Part shown: positions 1-10,915 of the stretch, piece after piece
Numbering within the stretch: position 1 is the stretch's first letter
How the letters are laid out: each line of letters starts with the position of its first letter
Translations under genes and position numbers: made by a program
NCBI GenBank assembly: GCA_020638795.1
Contig: JACKHW010000002.1
Span: 620,001 to 684,000, forward strand
Reading direction: 5' to 3'
Length of the DNA stretch: 64,000 nucleotides
Source of the DNA: Planctomycetota bacterium
GTDB lineage: Bacteria > Planctomycetota > UBA1135 > GCA-002748355
The notes under the pieces: model-generated
The model's database searches: none
What the model saw: only the letters and a program-made list of their open reading frames with translations
What the model was told of the DNA's origin: nothing

Positions 1-2
1 TC

Positions 3-1520
3 GACGAGGCGGTCCTGATCGCGAAGATCGAGTTTCCGGGTCTCGATCCACGACCGGGGGGCACCTACGGACCGATCCAGGTGTACGTCTTGTCGGACGG
101 TGAGTCGCGTCGGTGCCGTCAACGAACGGTGCTCGAAGACCGGCGGTTCGAGATCGGCTACCGACCGATGCCGATCGGCAAGCAACGTCTGTTCGCCGAG
201 ATGGATGTCGGTGGCCGCACGCTCGTCGCGTGGCGGGAGTTCACCACGTCGAAGCCGGGCGGCGAACGCATCGAACTCGGGAACCTCGAGTTCGTTCCGA
301 CGGAGATCGTCGCACGGGGTCGTGTTCTCGACGAATCGGACAATCCGGTCGCGCGGCAGGACATCAGCCTGATGGTTCAGGGCAACCGTGAGGGTGGGGC
401 GACACCTCATCACTGGATCCATCTCGGAGTCGAGACCGGGGATGACGGTTCGTTCGAGATCCGAGGCCCACGGTTCGAGTGGCCGTGCGTACTCGAGTTG
501 CTCCACCCGAGCTACCATCCGTTGCGTGTCCCGGTGCGCGCCGACGGGTCCTACCATGACCTGCGCATGATCGCGTATTCGTCGCTCGAGGTGCGGGCGC
601 TCTTCGATCCGGAGGTTCGAACGCTGATCCCGGCGTCGCTCCTGACGGCATCCATTCTCGGGCCCGGTCTGTGGCGAGATGCGCGCATGACGATCGATGA
701 ATCTGGGGAAGCGACTGCACGCATCCTGCGCATCGACCCTGGCGACTACGAACTGGCGATTCGCGTGTCGCGATGGACCGATCCGCTGTTCACGGCGCCC
801 GTACACGTCACGAAAGGCAAGAACGTCTACCCGCAGATCGTCGACCTGCGCTCGTCGGTCTATCGATACGCGTTCGATGTCGTCATGCCTGCGGTCGACC
901 TAGACGGGCGGAACGCGGCGATGCTCGTGGTCGTGAGTCGCGAGCCGGGGGGTGATGACGGCCAGTTCCTGTATTCGAAAGGGAATCGACTCGAGTTCGC
1001 GGTTCCCTATGCATCGCTCGAGTATCACGCGCACGTCGATGGTTGTGGGATCGTGACGGGTATCGCGGCTCCGGGTGCGACGCAGATTCGGTTCGAGGCG
1101 TCGCCGAAGATCGACTTCGAACTCCGCGGGCTCGGCGATCTCTTGGCGGGCATCCCGAGAATGGCGGTGCACCTCGAGTTCGAGCTACTCGGGAAGGGCG
1201 CGACGACGGAATGTGGCCCCAAGGCCGCTCGAGCCATGCGTTCGCTCGACACCCGGTATCGCCAACGGCGGAAGGCGATCGTCCAGGACCGTGCGTCAGC
1301 GCGCTTCGAGTATCCGAACATGGAATACGCCGTTCGGCTCGATCTCGCTTCGCTCGGCGCAGGAAGACCGCTCCCGGTCGTGCAGCGGATCGTCGAACTC
1401 GCGCGCATTCGTCCAGCGGACTGTGGCACGACCATGCGAATCGACACCAGCGGCGAGATCGCACGTGCCGTCGACGCGATACGCACCGAACTCGATGCCT
1501 TGGAGACGCAGCGAAAATGA
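3..1520 (+). CDS. Carboxypeptidase regulatory-like domain protein, 5'-truncated by window edge
   Basis: The reading frame is open from base 3 without a stop, so the real start lies outside the window; the GTG at 81 is only the first internal start codon. One stretch (about 300-550) reads as a carboxypeptidase-regulatory-like beta-sandwich (VARGRVLDESDNPV followed by DDGSFEIRGP), a fold common in large secreted or surface proteins that repeat it many times. A second, weaker sandwich-like segment follows (DPGDYELAIRV). No catalytic motif is visible. The stop overlaps the next gene's ATG as ATGA (1517-1520), so the two are probably translated together. The function is unknown; a structural or adhesive role is inference. 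Confidence 0.7.
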   Translation, partial: DEAVLIAKIEFPGLDPRPGGTYGPIQVYVLSDGESRRCRQRTVLEDRRFEIGYRPMPIGKQRLFAEMDVGGRTLVAWREFTTSKPGGERIELGNLEFVPTEIVARGRVLDESDNPVARQDISLMVQGNREGGATPHHWIHLGVETGDDGSFEIRGPRFEWPCVLELLHPSYHPLRVPVRADGSYHDLRMIAYSSLEVRALFDPEVRTLIPASLLTASILGPGLWRDARMTIDESGEATARILRIDPGDYELAIRVSRWTDPLFTAPVHVTKGKNVYPQIVDLRSSVYRYAFDVVMPAVDLDGRNAAMLVVVSREPGGDDGQFLYSKGNRLEFAVPYASLEYHAHVDGCGIVTGIAAPGATQIRFEASPKIDFELRGLGDLLAGIPRMAVHLEFELLGKGATTECGPKAARAMRSLDTRYRQRRKAIVQDRASARFEYPNMEYAVRLDLASLGAGRPLPVVQRIVELARIRPADCGTTMRIDTSGEIARAVDAIRTELDALETQRK

Positions 1521-2512
1521 GCGAGAAGCGACGGCGACGCGAGACGACGCATCTGCGAACGGGGTTCTGGATCGGTAATACCGAGGTCGCGCCGGGTTCG
1601 ATCGTCGACATCGAACTCGAGATGGCGCGACTGCCGACTCGCGGACCGATGACCTTGCCCGTCCGCGTCTTCCGCGGGCGTATCGAAGGGCCGAAGATCT
1701 GGCTCAGCGCAGCGATCCACGGCGACGAGCTGAGTGGCATCGAGATCATTCGGCGCGCCCTCGAAGGGATCGACGTGCACTCGCTGCGAGGGACCGTGAT
1801 CGCGGTGCCGATCGTCAACGTGCACGGCTTCCTCAACCGAACCCGCGCGTTGCCCGACGGCCGCGATCTCAATCGATCGTTTCCGGGATCGCGTCGTGGC
1901 TCGCTGACGGCGCGGCTCGCCTGGCTCTTCATGTCGGAGATCGCGTCCAAGTGTGACTACGGACTCGATTTCCACACCGCGACGAGCGACCGAATCAACC
2001 TACCTCAGGTGCGCGCCGACTTGAGCGATCCGCAGACGCGCGACTTGGCCGAGGCCTTCGGCGCTCCCGTGACGATCGACGCGCGGACACGTGACGGATC
2101 CCTGCGCGAGGTCGCGACCAAGCGAGGAGCCCGCGTGCTGCTCTTCGAGGGCGGCGAAGCCCAGCGCTTCGACGAAGCGTCGATCGCCGCCGGGGTCGAT
2201 GGTGTGCACCGTGTTCTCGAATACCTCGGGATGCATGGTCACCATCGTCGCAAGGCGGGGCGTATACGCATGCGGTACATCGCGACCGGGAGTTCGTGGG
2301 TTCGAGCGCCGAGAAGCGGGCTATTTCGATCTGCGGTCCATAACGGCGAAAGGGTGAGTGTCGGTGACGAGCTCGGGGTGATCGCGAACGCGTTCGGCGA
2401 CGACGCGATCCTCGTCCGGTCCAAGCTTGCCGGCGTCATCGTCTCGATGGCGCTGAACCCGGTCGTGCACCAAGGCGACGCGCTCGTGCACGTCGCGTTC
2501 GTCGAGGAGTGA
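1517..2512 (+). CDS. Succinylglutamate desuccinylase/aspartoacylase family zinc amidohydrolase
   Basis: 331 residues starting at the ATG that overlaps the preceding stop. The family removes acyl groups from N-acyl amino acids with one zinc ion. The sequence has the expected zinc-site motif IHGDELSG, then NVHGFLNR, DLNRSFPG, the second histidine in LDFHTAT, and a candidate general base in LLFEGGE. The C-terminal ~80 residues form the beta-rich domain usual in this family. Substrate cannot be told from sequence: the family includes succinylglutamate, N-acetylaspartate and other amide hydrolases, and no arginine-succinyltransferase genes lie nearby. The start upstream in the same frame at 1043 is rejected because it would overlap the previous gene by almost 500 bp. 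Confidence 0.8.
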   Translation: MSEKRRRRETTHLRTGFWIGNTEVAPGSIVDIELEMARLPTRGPMTLPVRVFRGRIEGPKIWLSAAIHGDELSGIEIIRRALEGIDVHSLRGTVIAVPIVNVHGFLNRTRALPDGRDLNRSFPGSRRGSLTARLAWLFMSEIASKCDYGLDFHTATSDRINLPQVRADLSDPQTRDLAEAFGAPVTIDARTRDGSLREVATKRGARVLLFEGGEAQRFDEASIAAGVDGVHRVLEYLGMHGHHRRKAGRIRMRYIATGSSWVRAPRSGLFRSAVHNGERVSVGDELGVIANAFGDDAILVRSKLAGVIVSMALNPVVHQGDALVHVAFVEE

Positions 2513-2545
2513 TCACAGGCCGACGAGGGTCGCGTCCGTGCTTCG

Positions 2546-3964
2546 TCACGTCCCGGTCAGTTGGGACATGAACGTCGAGGCGATGCTGAGCACGAGGAAG
2601 AAGCCGCACACGTCCGTCAGCGTCGTGAGGATCGGACCCGACGCGAGCGCGGGGTCCATGCCGAAGCGTTTGAGGATCAGCGGCACCGAGCCACCGATCG
2701 ATACGGCCACGAGCGTGTTGACGGCGAGAGCCGTCCCGACGACGACGCCGAGCATCGGGTTACCCTTCCAGAGCCATGCGGTGCCCGCGAGCAGGAGCCC
2801 GAGAACGATGCCGTTGATGGCTCCGACGGCGATCTCCTTGCGCCAGACATAGAAGACGTCGAGCGGCTTGACGATGCCGAGCGAGAGTTCGCGCATGCTG
2901 ACCGCGACCGCCTGATTGCCCGAGCACCCGCTCATGTCGGAGATGATCGGCAGGAAGACGGCGAGCGTGATCGCGGCGCTGAGCGTGTCCTGATACGCCG
3001 CGATGACGCTCGCGGCCATGAGGTTGAGCACGATGTTGACGCTGAGCCACGACAGGCGTCGGCCCGCGCGGAGGGCGATCGGCATCGAGCGGAGCTCTTC
3101 GCCGCCGACGATCCCGTGCTCGCGCAAGTGGGCACCGATGTCGCGTTCGTGGAACGCGTTGTCGACCGAATCCCGGTGCACGAGACCGAGCAGGCGCTGC
3201 TCCCCGTCGATGACCGGCAAGCCCAAGAAGCTGCGCTGTTCGAACACCTCGACGAGCGTCTCGAGTGGCGTATCGACACGGATCGCGACGGGATCGGTGA
3301 TCATGAAACTGCGGATCGGCCGCGAACCACGAGCGAGCAAGAGGTCGCGCAGTCGCAATACGCCGACGAGGCGTTCCTCGTCGTCATCGGTTACGTAGAT
3401 GTACTGCACGTCGTAGTCGTCGACTTCGTCGATGCGTCGACGCAGGTTCTCGATGACTTCTGCTGCCGTCGCGGACTGCTGATACGCGAGGATCTCGCGC
3501 ACCATCAGGCCGCCGGCCGTGTCCGAGGGATAGGCCGCGAGCGCCGCCGTGGCTTCGGCGACTTGCGGGTCCATCACCGCCAGGATGGATTCGAAGCTCT
3601 CCGGCTCGAGCGTCGTCAGAAGGTCGGCCTGTTCGTCGCTCGGTAGCTCTTCGAGGATCGCGGCGGCTTTCTCCGGCGCCGCGTGTTCGAGGAGTTCGGT
3701 TCCCTGCACCGTCGGCAGGCTTTCGATCAGATCGGCAGCCGACTCCGCGTCGAGATACTCGAGTAGGCGGTTGCGGTGGTCCTCGTCGAGTCGGTCGAAG
3801 CAACGTGCGGTGTCGGAGGGGCCGAGGCTCTGCAAGAAGAGCCCGACGGATTGCATGATCGCTTCGCGCGCTTCGGGCGAGGACTCCTGCTCCGCGCGGT
3901 CGAGGAGCCGCTCGAGCGTGCTCCAGGACGATTCGGGAGAGATCGGTTCGGTGACCTCACTCAC
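2546..3964 (-). CDS. mgtE: Magnesium transporter MgtE
   Basis: 472 residues. Family order is preserved: an MgtE N-domain of helical repeats (LPSDEQADLLTTLEPE), two CBS domains (LRLRDLLLARGSRPI; FLGLPVIDGEQRLLGLVHRD), then a five-helix membrane domain with the conserved N-x-x-A-V pore region (SGCSGNQAVAVSMREL). MgtE is a homodimeric inner-membrane Mg2+ channel gated by Mg2+ binding to the cytosolic domains. I choose the GTG at 3964 because its first four bases overlap the hutG stop (GTGA, 3961-3964); a much longer same-frame extension to 4696 runs antiparallel to no family sequence and lies inside hutG. It is the last gene of a minus-strand run beginning at boxC. Confidence 0.93.
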   Translation of the reverse strand: MSEVTEPISPESSWSTLERLLDRAEQESSPEAREAIMQSVGLFLQSLGPSDTARCFDRLDEDHRNRLLEYLDAESAADLIESLPTVQGTELLEHAAPEKAAAILEELPSDEQADLLTTLEPESFESILAVMDPQVAEATAALAAYPSDTAGGLMVREILAYQQSATAAEVIENLRRRIDEVDDYDVQYIYVTDDDEERLVGVLRLRDLLLARGSRPIRSFMITDPVAIRVDTPLETLVEVFEQRSFLGLPVIDGEQRLLGLVHRDSVDNAFHERDIGAHLREHGIVGGEELRSMPIALRAGRRLSWLSVNIVLNLMAASVIAAYQDTLSAAITLAVFLPIISDMSGCSGNQAVAVSMRELSLGIVKPLDVFYVWRKEIAVGAINGIVLGLLLAGTAWLWKGNPMLGVVVGTALAVNTLVAVSIGGSVPLILKRFGMDPALASGPILTTLTDVCGFFLVLSIASTFMSQLTGT

Positions 3965-4779
3965 GGTCGTGCCGATTCGAGCAGGGCTTCGAGCGTGTTG
4001 CGGAGGATCGGCGTCAGCCGTGATGCACGGTCTGCGTCGTAGGCGAACGGTTCGCCCTCGTGCATGTAGAGGCGTTGGCTCATCTCGAGCTGGACCGCGT
4101 GGATGCCTTCGTGCGGGCGACCGAACGTCCTCGTGATGTAGCCACCCTTGAACGGGCTGTTCGCGCGATACGTCATTCCGGAAGCCGCGTGCACGGCGAG
4201 GATGGCCTCGTGGATGCGCACGGCGCAGCTCGTCTGGTCGGCAGTGCCGAGCATCAACCCGGGTAGCGGTTCGGGGTGGAAGGCCGGCACGAAACTCGTG
4301 ATCGAATGCGCGTCGAACAGGAGCGCGTAGCCGAACTCTTCGCGTCGCCGCTCGAGTTCGATGCGGAGTCGATCGTGATAGGGCTGCCAGAACGCGTCGA
4401 GGCGCGCCGTGCACTCGGCGTCGTCGGGTTCGTCCGCGGTGGCGTAGATCGGCTCGTCCGCGAACGTGCGCGTCGGTACGACCCGCGTCTCGAAGCGCCC
4501 CGGATAGAGGGCCACGTTTTCGCGCGCACGATTGAGATCGACGACGTAACGCGAATAGCGCGCATGGATCATCGTCGCGCCGAGGGACGGCACGAAATCG
4601 TAGAGGCGCTCGAGGTGCCAATCCGTGTCGGGCAGTGCTCGTACACGATCGCTCGTGAACCGCTCTCCGAGCTCTGGCGGCAGCTCGAGTCCACAATGCG
4701 GAATGCTGACGATGAGCGGCGTGCGCGGCGCTTCGGGCTCGCGCACGTGGTACTCGAGAGTTTCGGTTCTGTGCGGCAC
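3961..4779 (-). CDS. hutG: N-formylglutamate deformylase (amidohydrolase)
   Basis: 272 residues with a GTG start. The enzyme hydrolyses N-formyl-L-glutamate to glutamate and formate, the last step of the five-step histidine degradation route. Family motifs are SIPHCGLELP near the N terminus, DTDWHLERLYDF, RYVVDLNRARENVALYP and the metal-site DAHSI (LFDAHSITSFVPAFHPE). It sits 34 bp after the sulfatase gene and overlaps mgtE by 4 bp. Its pathway partner hutF lies at 31.5-32.9 kb; hutH, hutU and hutI are not in the window. FGase-fold proteins are occasionally annotated more loosely as N-formylglutamate amidohydrolase, but motif agreement here is good. Confidence 0.85.
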   Translation of the reverse strand: MPHRTETLEYHVREPEAPRTPLIVSIPHCGLELPPELGERFTSDRVRALPDTDWHLERLYDFVPSLGATMIHARYSRYVVDLNRARENVALYPGRFETRVVPTRTFADEPIYATADEPDDAECTARLDAFWQPYHDRLRIELERRREEFGYALLFDAHSITSFVPAFHPEPLPGLMLGTADQTSCAVRIHEAILAVHAASGMTYRANSPFKGGYITRTFGRPHEGIHAVQLEMSQRLYMHEGEPFAYDADRASRLTPILRNTLEALLESARP

Positions 4780-4813
4780 GTTGCGTAGGTTACTGCCAGT
4801 CGGTCACCACGCG

Positions 4814-6421
4814 TCAACGAGGAATCGACGACTGCTCGCGAGCCGTCGTCAATAGGGTCTTCAGCGTCTCGACTTCGCGCGGGTGTTCGTCAGCGACGTT
4901 GTGGCGCTGGGGCAGATCCGCGGCGAGGTCGAAGAGCTGAACGGCCGGCGGCGGCTCCTCCGTCCCGTAGCCGTTTGCGCGGAGGAAGTCCGCGGGAGCC
5001 TTGGAGTGCTGTCCCGACGGACCGTCGATGAGGAGCCACGGTCCCATGCGGATGCCGTAGACCTTCGCATACGTGTTGTGGACGAGAACGGAGCGCGTCG
5101 AGTGGTCGACGTTCCTCCAGAGCGGGAACTGATCGCGGCTGTCTTCGGCCATGCCTTCCGGCAGCTCGACTCCGAGGATGGATGCGAGGGTCGCCATGAT
5201 GTCGATCTGGCCGATCAACTCGTCCGTGACGCGGCCTGCTGAAACGACGCGTGGCCAGCGCACGACGAACGGGACGCGATGTCCTCCCTCGTAGACGTCG
5301 CGCTTGAGCCCGCGAAGCGGTCCCATGCTCCGATGGCCGTACTTCGACACGCGTGCGTAGGCGTAGCGCTCGGGCCCATTGTCGGACGTGAAGATCACGA
5401 TCGTGTCGTTCGTCAGTCCACGCGCTTCGAGCGCTGCGAGAACACGACCGACCGTGGCATCGGTTTGCTGGACGAAATCACCGTACGGGCCGGCTCGACT
5501 CGAGCCTCGAAACTCCTCGGTCGGCACGATCGGTGCGTGCGGCGACGTGAACGGGAAGTAGAGGAAGAACGGCTTGCTCGTGTCGCACTGTTCGATCCAC
5601 CGAACGGCGCGATCCGTCAGCGTCGGCATCACGCGATCGAGGCGCCATCCCGGGGCCATCGGGCCGGGGCGACACTCGGGAGAACCCTCGTCCGGCTTCG
5701 GGCTCGGCACGTGGGGGCGGTCTGGCGCCACGACGACGCGGTCGTTCTCGATGAACGTGTACGGCGGAAAGTTGGGCACGTCGTCCCCGAAGTACGTGTC
5801 GAACCCGTGCGCGAGTGGTCCGTCCGGAATCGGTGCGGACCAGTCATAGCTGTCGGCGCGATCACGGAGTTCTTTGGTGTCGCATCCTTCCTTGCGGATC
5901 GCCGACCAGTCCCAGCCGAGATGCCACTTGCCGATGCAGGCCGTGCGATAACCGGCGTCCCGCAGCACCTCGGGCAGCGTCACACGAGCGGCGTCGATGA
6001 CCGAGGGACCCCACGAGTTGACGATCTCGTGGAACTTCCGCCAGTGATAGCGGCCGGTCAGGAGTGCATAGCGGCTCGGTGTGCAGATCCCCGACGAGCT
6101 GTGCGCATTGGTGAACCGCGTTCCTTCGCGAGCGAGCCGATCGAGTGCCGGCGTGACGAGCTTCGACTCCGGGTTCTGGATCGCGAGATCGCCGAAGCCC
6201 ATGTCGTCCGCGTAGAGCAACACGATGTTGGGTCGCGCGCCGGCTGCCCGTGCGGTCGAGTTCGTCGTTGCGTCCGTCGTTGATCGAGGGTCCTGCGATT
6301 CGCAGGCACATGTCAGGAACGCTGCGATCGTGAGCGTGCCGGTGAGCGTGATCGTCGTGCGGGTACACGAACGCGCGCGCCGTTGGGCGCGCGCTTCGAG
6401 GAGGCTTCGTTGGAGAGACAC
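4814..6421 (-). CDS. Exported arylsulfatase family protein (type I sulfatase)
   Basis: 535 residues from the GTG at 6421, chosen because it begins just after the preceding gene ends and gives an N-terminal signal segment (TITLTGTLTIAAFLTCAC) that may be a lipoprotein signal. The alkaline-phosphatase-superfamily start is PNIVLLYADDMGFGDLA with paired Asp metal ligands, and the sulfatase signature CTPSR sits at about residue 113, where the Cys is converted to formylglycine. Further motifs are LTGRYHWR, GKWHLG and the second metal site FTSDNGPE. It would hydrolyse sulfate esters in the periplasm or outside; the substrate is unknown. The activating FGE is not clearly present: the only FGE-like domain here is kinase-fused and lacks the expected cysteines. 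Confidence 0.87.
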   Translation of the reverse strand: MSLQRSLLEARAQRRARSCTRTTITLTGTLTIAAFLTCACESQDPRSTTDATTNSTARAAGARPNIVLLYADDMGFGDLAIQNPESKLVTPALDRLAREGTRFTNAHSSSGICTPSRYALLTGRYHWRKFHEIVNSWGPSVIDAARVTLPEVLRDAGYRTACIGKWHLGWDWSAIRKEGCDTKELRDRADSYDWSAPIPDGPLAHGFDTYFGDDVPNFPPYTFIENDRVVVAPDRPHVPSPKPDEGSPECRPGPMAPGWRLDRVMPTLTDRAVRWIEQCDTSKPFFLYFPFTSPHAPIVPTEEFRGSSRAGPYGDFVQQTDATVGRVLAALEARGLTNDTIVIFTSDNGPERYAYARVSKYGHRSMGPLRGLKRDVYEGGHRVPFVVRWPRVVSAGRVTDELIGQIDIMATLASILGVELPEGMAEDSRDQFPLWRNVDHSTRSVLVHNTYAKVYGIRMGPWLLIDGPSGQHSKAPADFLRANGYGTEEPPPAVQLFDLAADLPQRHNVADEHPREVETLKTLLTTAREQSSIPR

Positions 6422-6425
6422 GCCC

Positions 6426-6776
6426 TCAGTATGGCGAGTCGAGCAGCTGCCAGATGATTTCTTCGACATCTTGTTCGACGTGCCCGCGGAGTCGTTCCAC
6501 GGGCTCGCGTTCACCTTCGAGGTGGCCCGCGATCTCGTCGAGATCGGCGTCGGTGACCTTGCTGTAGAAGATGCGATCGGGCCACACCGTGATGTTGATC
6601 CCGCAATCGCAACCGCCGAAGCAGGGGTACTTGCGTAGCTTCACCCTTTCGAGATCGGGGTCCTTCGCCTCGAGCTTCTCCTTGAGCCGCTCGTAGAGCT
6701 CGACGCTGCCCTTCTCGCTGCAGTCTCCGCCATCGCAGACGTAGACGAGACGTTCTTGCTGTTCTTCTTCGGCCAT
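6426..6776 (-). CDS. Thioredoxin-like [2Fe-2S] ferredoxin domain protein in the box cluster
   Basis: 116 residues. Cysteines at about 14 and 19 (CDGGDC) and 52, 56 and 58 (CFGGCDC) match the C-x4-C ... C-x3-C pattern of thioredoxin-like [2Fe-2S] ferredoxins, the fold also used in NuoE/HydA subunits. The C-terminal part (TDADLDEIAGHLEGE) is typical of stand-alone members. It lies 52 bp downstream of boxB on the same strand. Because no boxA reductase lies in the window, a role in passing electrons to the BoxB di-iron centre is an attractive inference but not shown; a general redox or sulfatase-related role is equally open. Confidence 0.75.
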   Translation of the reverse strand: MAEEEQQERLVYVCDGGDCSEKGSVELYERLKEKLEAKDPDLERVKLRKYPCFGGCDCGINITVWPDRIFYSKVTDADLDEIAGHLEGEREPVERLRGHVEQDVEEIIWQLLDSPY

Positions 6777-6828
6777 GCGGTCTCGTTCTCTCCGTCAGTC
6801 GTGAAGTGGTTGTCGTTCCGCGAATCGC

Positions 6829-8249
6829 TCAGTGGAACTTGACGTACTGGAAATCGAGTGGCGTGTCATTGACGCCCTGCGTGTGCGGTGCGATCCAGTT
6901 GGCATACTTACCGGGCTCGTAGACCGGTTTCATGCACGACGCGACGTAATCGCGATCTTCCTTGGTCGGCAGCCATGCGCCACTGTCGCGTTGCCAGGTC
7001 GCCTCGTCGATGAGTTCTCCTTCGGGGGTGAAGCGGAACTGCGCGTAGACGCCCTGATTGCGGTTGAAGCGCTTGCTCGGCAGCACGAACTCGAAGTTGC
7101 AGTCGAGCTTCGCGAGGTCGCGGTTCCAACGCGCGACGATGCGCGTGCAGTCGGCGATGTATGCATCGAGCAAGAGTGCGTTCATCGCGCGGCGCAGCGG
7201 GACCTGCTTCTCGACGAGGCGTCCACCTTCGACGACGTCGATCGTGTAGTCCTGGCCGAGCGCCTTCGGATCCTTGTAGATGCCGTCTCCTTCGCGATAG
7301 CGACCCTTGAGGCCGGACGCGAAGCTCTCGGCGGCATTCGTCGAATCCTCGCCGCCGAAGAGGTCCATCGACGCTGAGAACCAGAAGTTGATGTACTTCT
7401 GCAACAGCTCGAGCGGGATCGCGCCGACCGACCTGGGGTCGGTGCCTTCGCGCAACAGTTCGGCCGTGCGGTGGGCGATGCGGCCAATGCCGTTCTCACC
7501 CGTCTGCATGTGATACGCCTCTTCGGTCAGCATGAACTGCGTCGACCGTGCGAGCGGATCGAAGCCCGACTCGGCGAGCGAGGCAAGCTGATACTTGCCG
7601 TCACGATCGGTGAACGTCGTGAAGCAGAAGAAGTCGACCCATGTTTCGATCGGCTGGTTGAACGCCTGCAGGATGCGCGGCTTGTCGGCGTTGCCACTGC
7701 GACGCTGCAGCAGCTCCTCGGCTTCGTCGCGTCCATCCGAACCGAAGAACGTGTGGAGCAGGTAGACCATCGCCCACAGGTGACGGCCTTCTTCGACGTT
7801 GACCTGGAACAGGCTGCGCATGTCGGCGAGCGAGGGCGCGGTGCGTCCGAGCAAGCGCTGCTGCTCGACCGATGCGGGCTCGGTATCGGCCTGCGTCACG
7901 ATGAGGCGACGCAGGCGATTGCGCATCTCGCCTGGCACTTCGTTCCAGATCGGCTTCCCGATGTTGTCGCCGAAGTGGATCGTGCGATCGACCGGCTCGG
8001 CGAGGAAGATGCCCCAACGGTAATCGGGCATCTTCACGTAGTCGAAGTGCGCCCAGCCGCCCTTCCCGACACCGACCGCGGTACGGAGGTACACGTCGTT
8101 CTCGTTGAACTTGTCGGCGGGCCCCATGTCCTTCCACCATTCGAGGTATTGGGGCAGCCAGTGTTCGAGAGCGCGTTGCAGGCGCTTGTCACTCTTGAGG
8201 TCGACGTTGTTCGGAATCTTGGCGTCGAGGTCCACGTTCGTGTGTTGCA

Positions 8250-8250
<1 letters not shown>
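6829..8250 (-). CDS. boxB: Benzoyl-CoA 2,3-epoxidase subunit BoxB
   Basis: 473 residues from the ATG at 8250; a GTG at 8253 directly in front is an alternative. A strong Shine-Dalgarno (GGAGG) lies 8 nt upstream and the boxC stop (8250-8252) overlaps the start, so the two are translationally coupled. BoxB is the di-iron oxygenase that epoxidises benzoyl-CoA at C2-C3. The conserved N terminus is seen (KIPNNVDLKSDKRLQRALEH, YLEWWKDMGP) and the ferritin-like di-iron ligands are represented by EEGRHLWAMVYLLH and TEEAYHMQTGENG. Length agrees with characterised BoxB (about 470). The enzyme needs reducing equivalents, normally from BoxA, which is not in the window. Confidence 0.93.
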
Positions 8251-9887
<1,637 letters not shown>

Positions 9888-10000
9888 CGCGTAGGCCGTG
9901 CGGTTTCGTGAGAGTCGGGTCGGTAGGGTCGAAGCGCTGCGATCAGCGGCGCGAACGGGCCCGGGGAAGATAGGAGTGGTCTTCGACCAGATCAAGCAGC

Positions 10001-10043
10001 ATACCGCATGATTCTGTGTGAAATGGGCTCGATGATGCAGTAT
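10001..10043. promoter_or_regulatory. Candidate BoxR operator in the boxC/boxR divergent region
   Basis: Two 9-bp arms, ATACCGCAT at 10001-10009 and ATGCAGTAT at 10035-10043, form an inverted repeat with one mismatch in the 167-bp gap between boxC (minus) and boxR (plus). The right arm lies 11 bp before the boxR GTG. The arms contain TGCA or near-TGCA, and the known BzdR family binds palindromic TGCA-containing operators, so this is a reasonable candidate for BoxR autoregulation and boxCB repression. No binding evidence is available. Confidence 0.4.
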
Positions 10044-10054
10044 CGTTCCGGGTT

Positions 10055-10915
10055 GTGACGTCGAAATCGGTTCCCCTGCCTCCTGGTTCGGCCGGGCGGG
10101 CACCCTCGCCCGTCGATGCCGCCTATCTGCGTGCGCTGGGTGAGGCGCTGCGCCGTCGCCGGCGCGAGCAGCGTACGAGCCGGCGCGAACTCGCCCAGAA
10201 GAGCGGGGTCTCCGAACGCTTCCTCGCGGACATCGAGAGCGGACGTGCCAACCCCTCGATCCTGAGGCTCGAGCACGTCGCACGCGCGCTCGGGACGCGC
10301 GCCGCTGCCTTGCTCGACGGGATCGACGATCGAGAGCGGGTCGTCGTCACGCTTCTCGGACTGCGTGGTGCGGGCAAGTCGACGATCGGTCGGCGCCTCG
10401 CCGATCGACTCGGCGTGCACTTCGTCGAACTCGACGAGGATGTCGAGCGCCGGATGGGACTGTCGCTGACCGAGATCTTCGAGGTACACGGCGAGGCCGC
10501 GTATCGTCGCGTCGAGCGCGAAGTCCTGCGCGAACGTCTCGATGCGGGCGAGCCACTCGTGCTCGCGACGGGCGGCGGAATCGTGACCGATCCCGAGACG
10601 TGGGAGCTGTTGCGTGCACGCACGCACACCGTCTGGTTGCGGGCGACCCCCGAGGATCATTGGGACCGAGTCGTCGCGCAGGGAGACACGCGTCCGATGT
10701 CCGGCGATGCGCGGGCATTCGCCAACCTGCAGGCGATTCTCGCTTCGCGCGTCGATCTCTACGCGCAAGCCGCGCAGGTCGTCGACACCTCGACCCACGG
10801 AATCGAGGCGGTGAGTTCTTCGATCGAACTCGCTGTGCGCAAAGCGAGCGGCGATCGGAGCGAACCCGGTCAAGATGTGCGGGCAGGAGATGCCCGCGAA
10901 AGGGAGGAAGCATGA
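10055..10915 (+). CDS. boxR: BoxR/BzdR-type transcriptional regulator (HTH + shikimate-kinase-like domain)
   Basis: 286 residues from a GTG start. Residues ~25-90 are an XRE-type helix-turn-helix (LRALGEALRRRRREQ, SRRELAQKSGVSERFL, ESGRANPSILRLEHVA). Residues ~95-265 resemble shikimate kinase, with a P-loop GLRGAGKST at 102-110, ELDEDVERRMG and GGGIV. In the BzdR/BoxR family the kinase-like domain binds benzoyl-CoA and releases repression of benzoate genes; it is not thought to phosphorylate shikimate. Its position divergent from boxCB supports this role. Its stop overlaps the following cytochrome gene (ATGA, 10912-10915), so the regulator is co-translated with a redox protein. Confidence 0.92.
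   Translation: MTSKSVPLPPGSAGRAPSPVDAAYLRALGEALRRRRREQRTSRRELAQKSGVSERFLADIESGRANPSILRLEHVARALGTRAAALLDGIDDRERVVVTLLGLRGAGKSTIGRRLADRLGVHFVELDEDVERRMGLSLTEIFEVHGEAAYRRVEREVLRERLDAGEPLVLATGGGIVTDPETWELLRARTHTVWLRATPEDHWDRVVAQGDTRPMSGDARAFANLQAILASRVDLYAQAAQVVDTSTHGIEAVSSSIELAVRKASGDRSEPGQDVRAGDAREREEA

Noticed and set aside
3965..4696. Same-frame N-terminal extension of mgtE
   Set aside because: It lies wholly inside hutG and is Arg-rich; MgtE begins normally at 3964.
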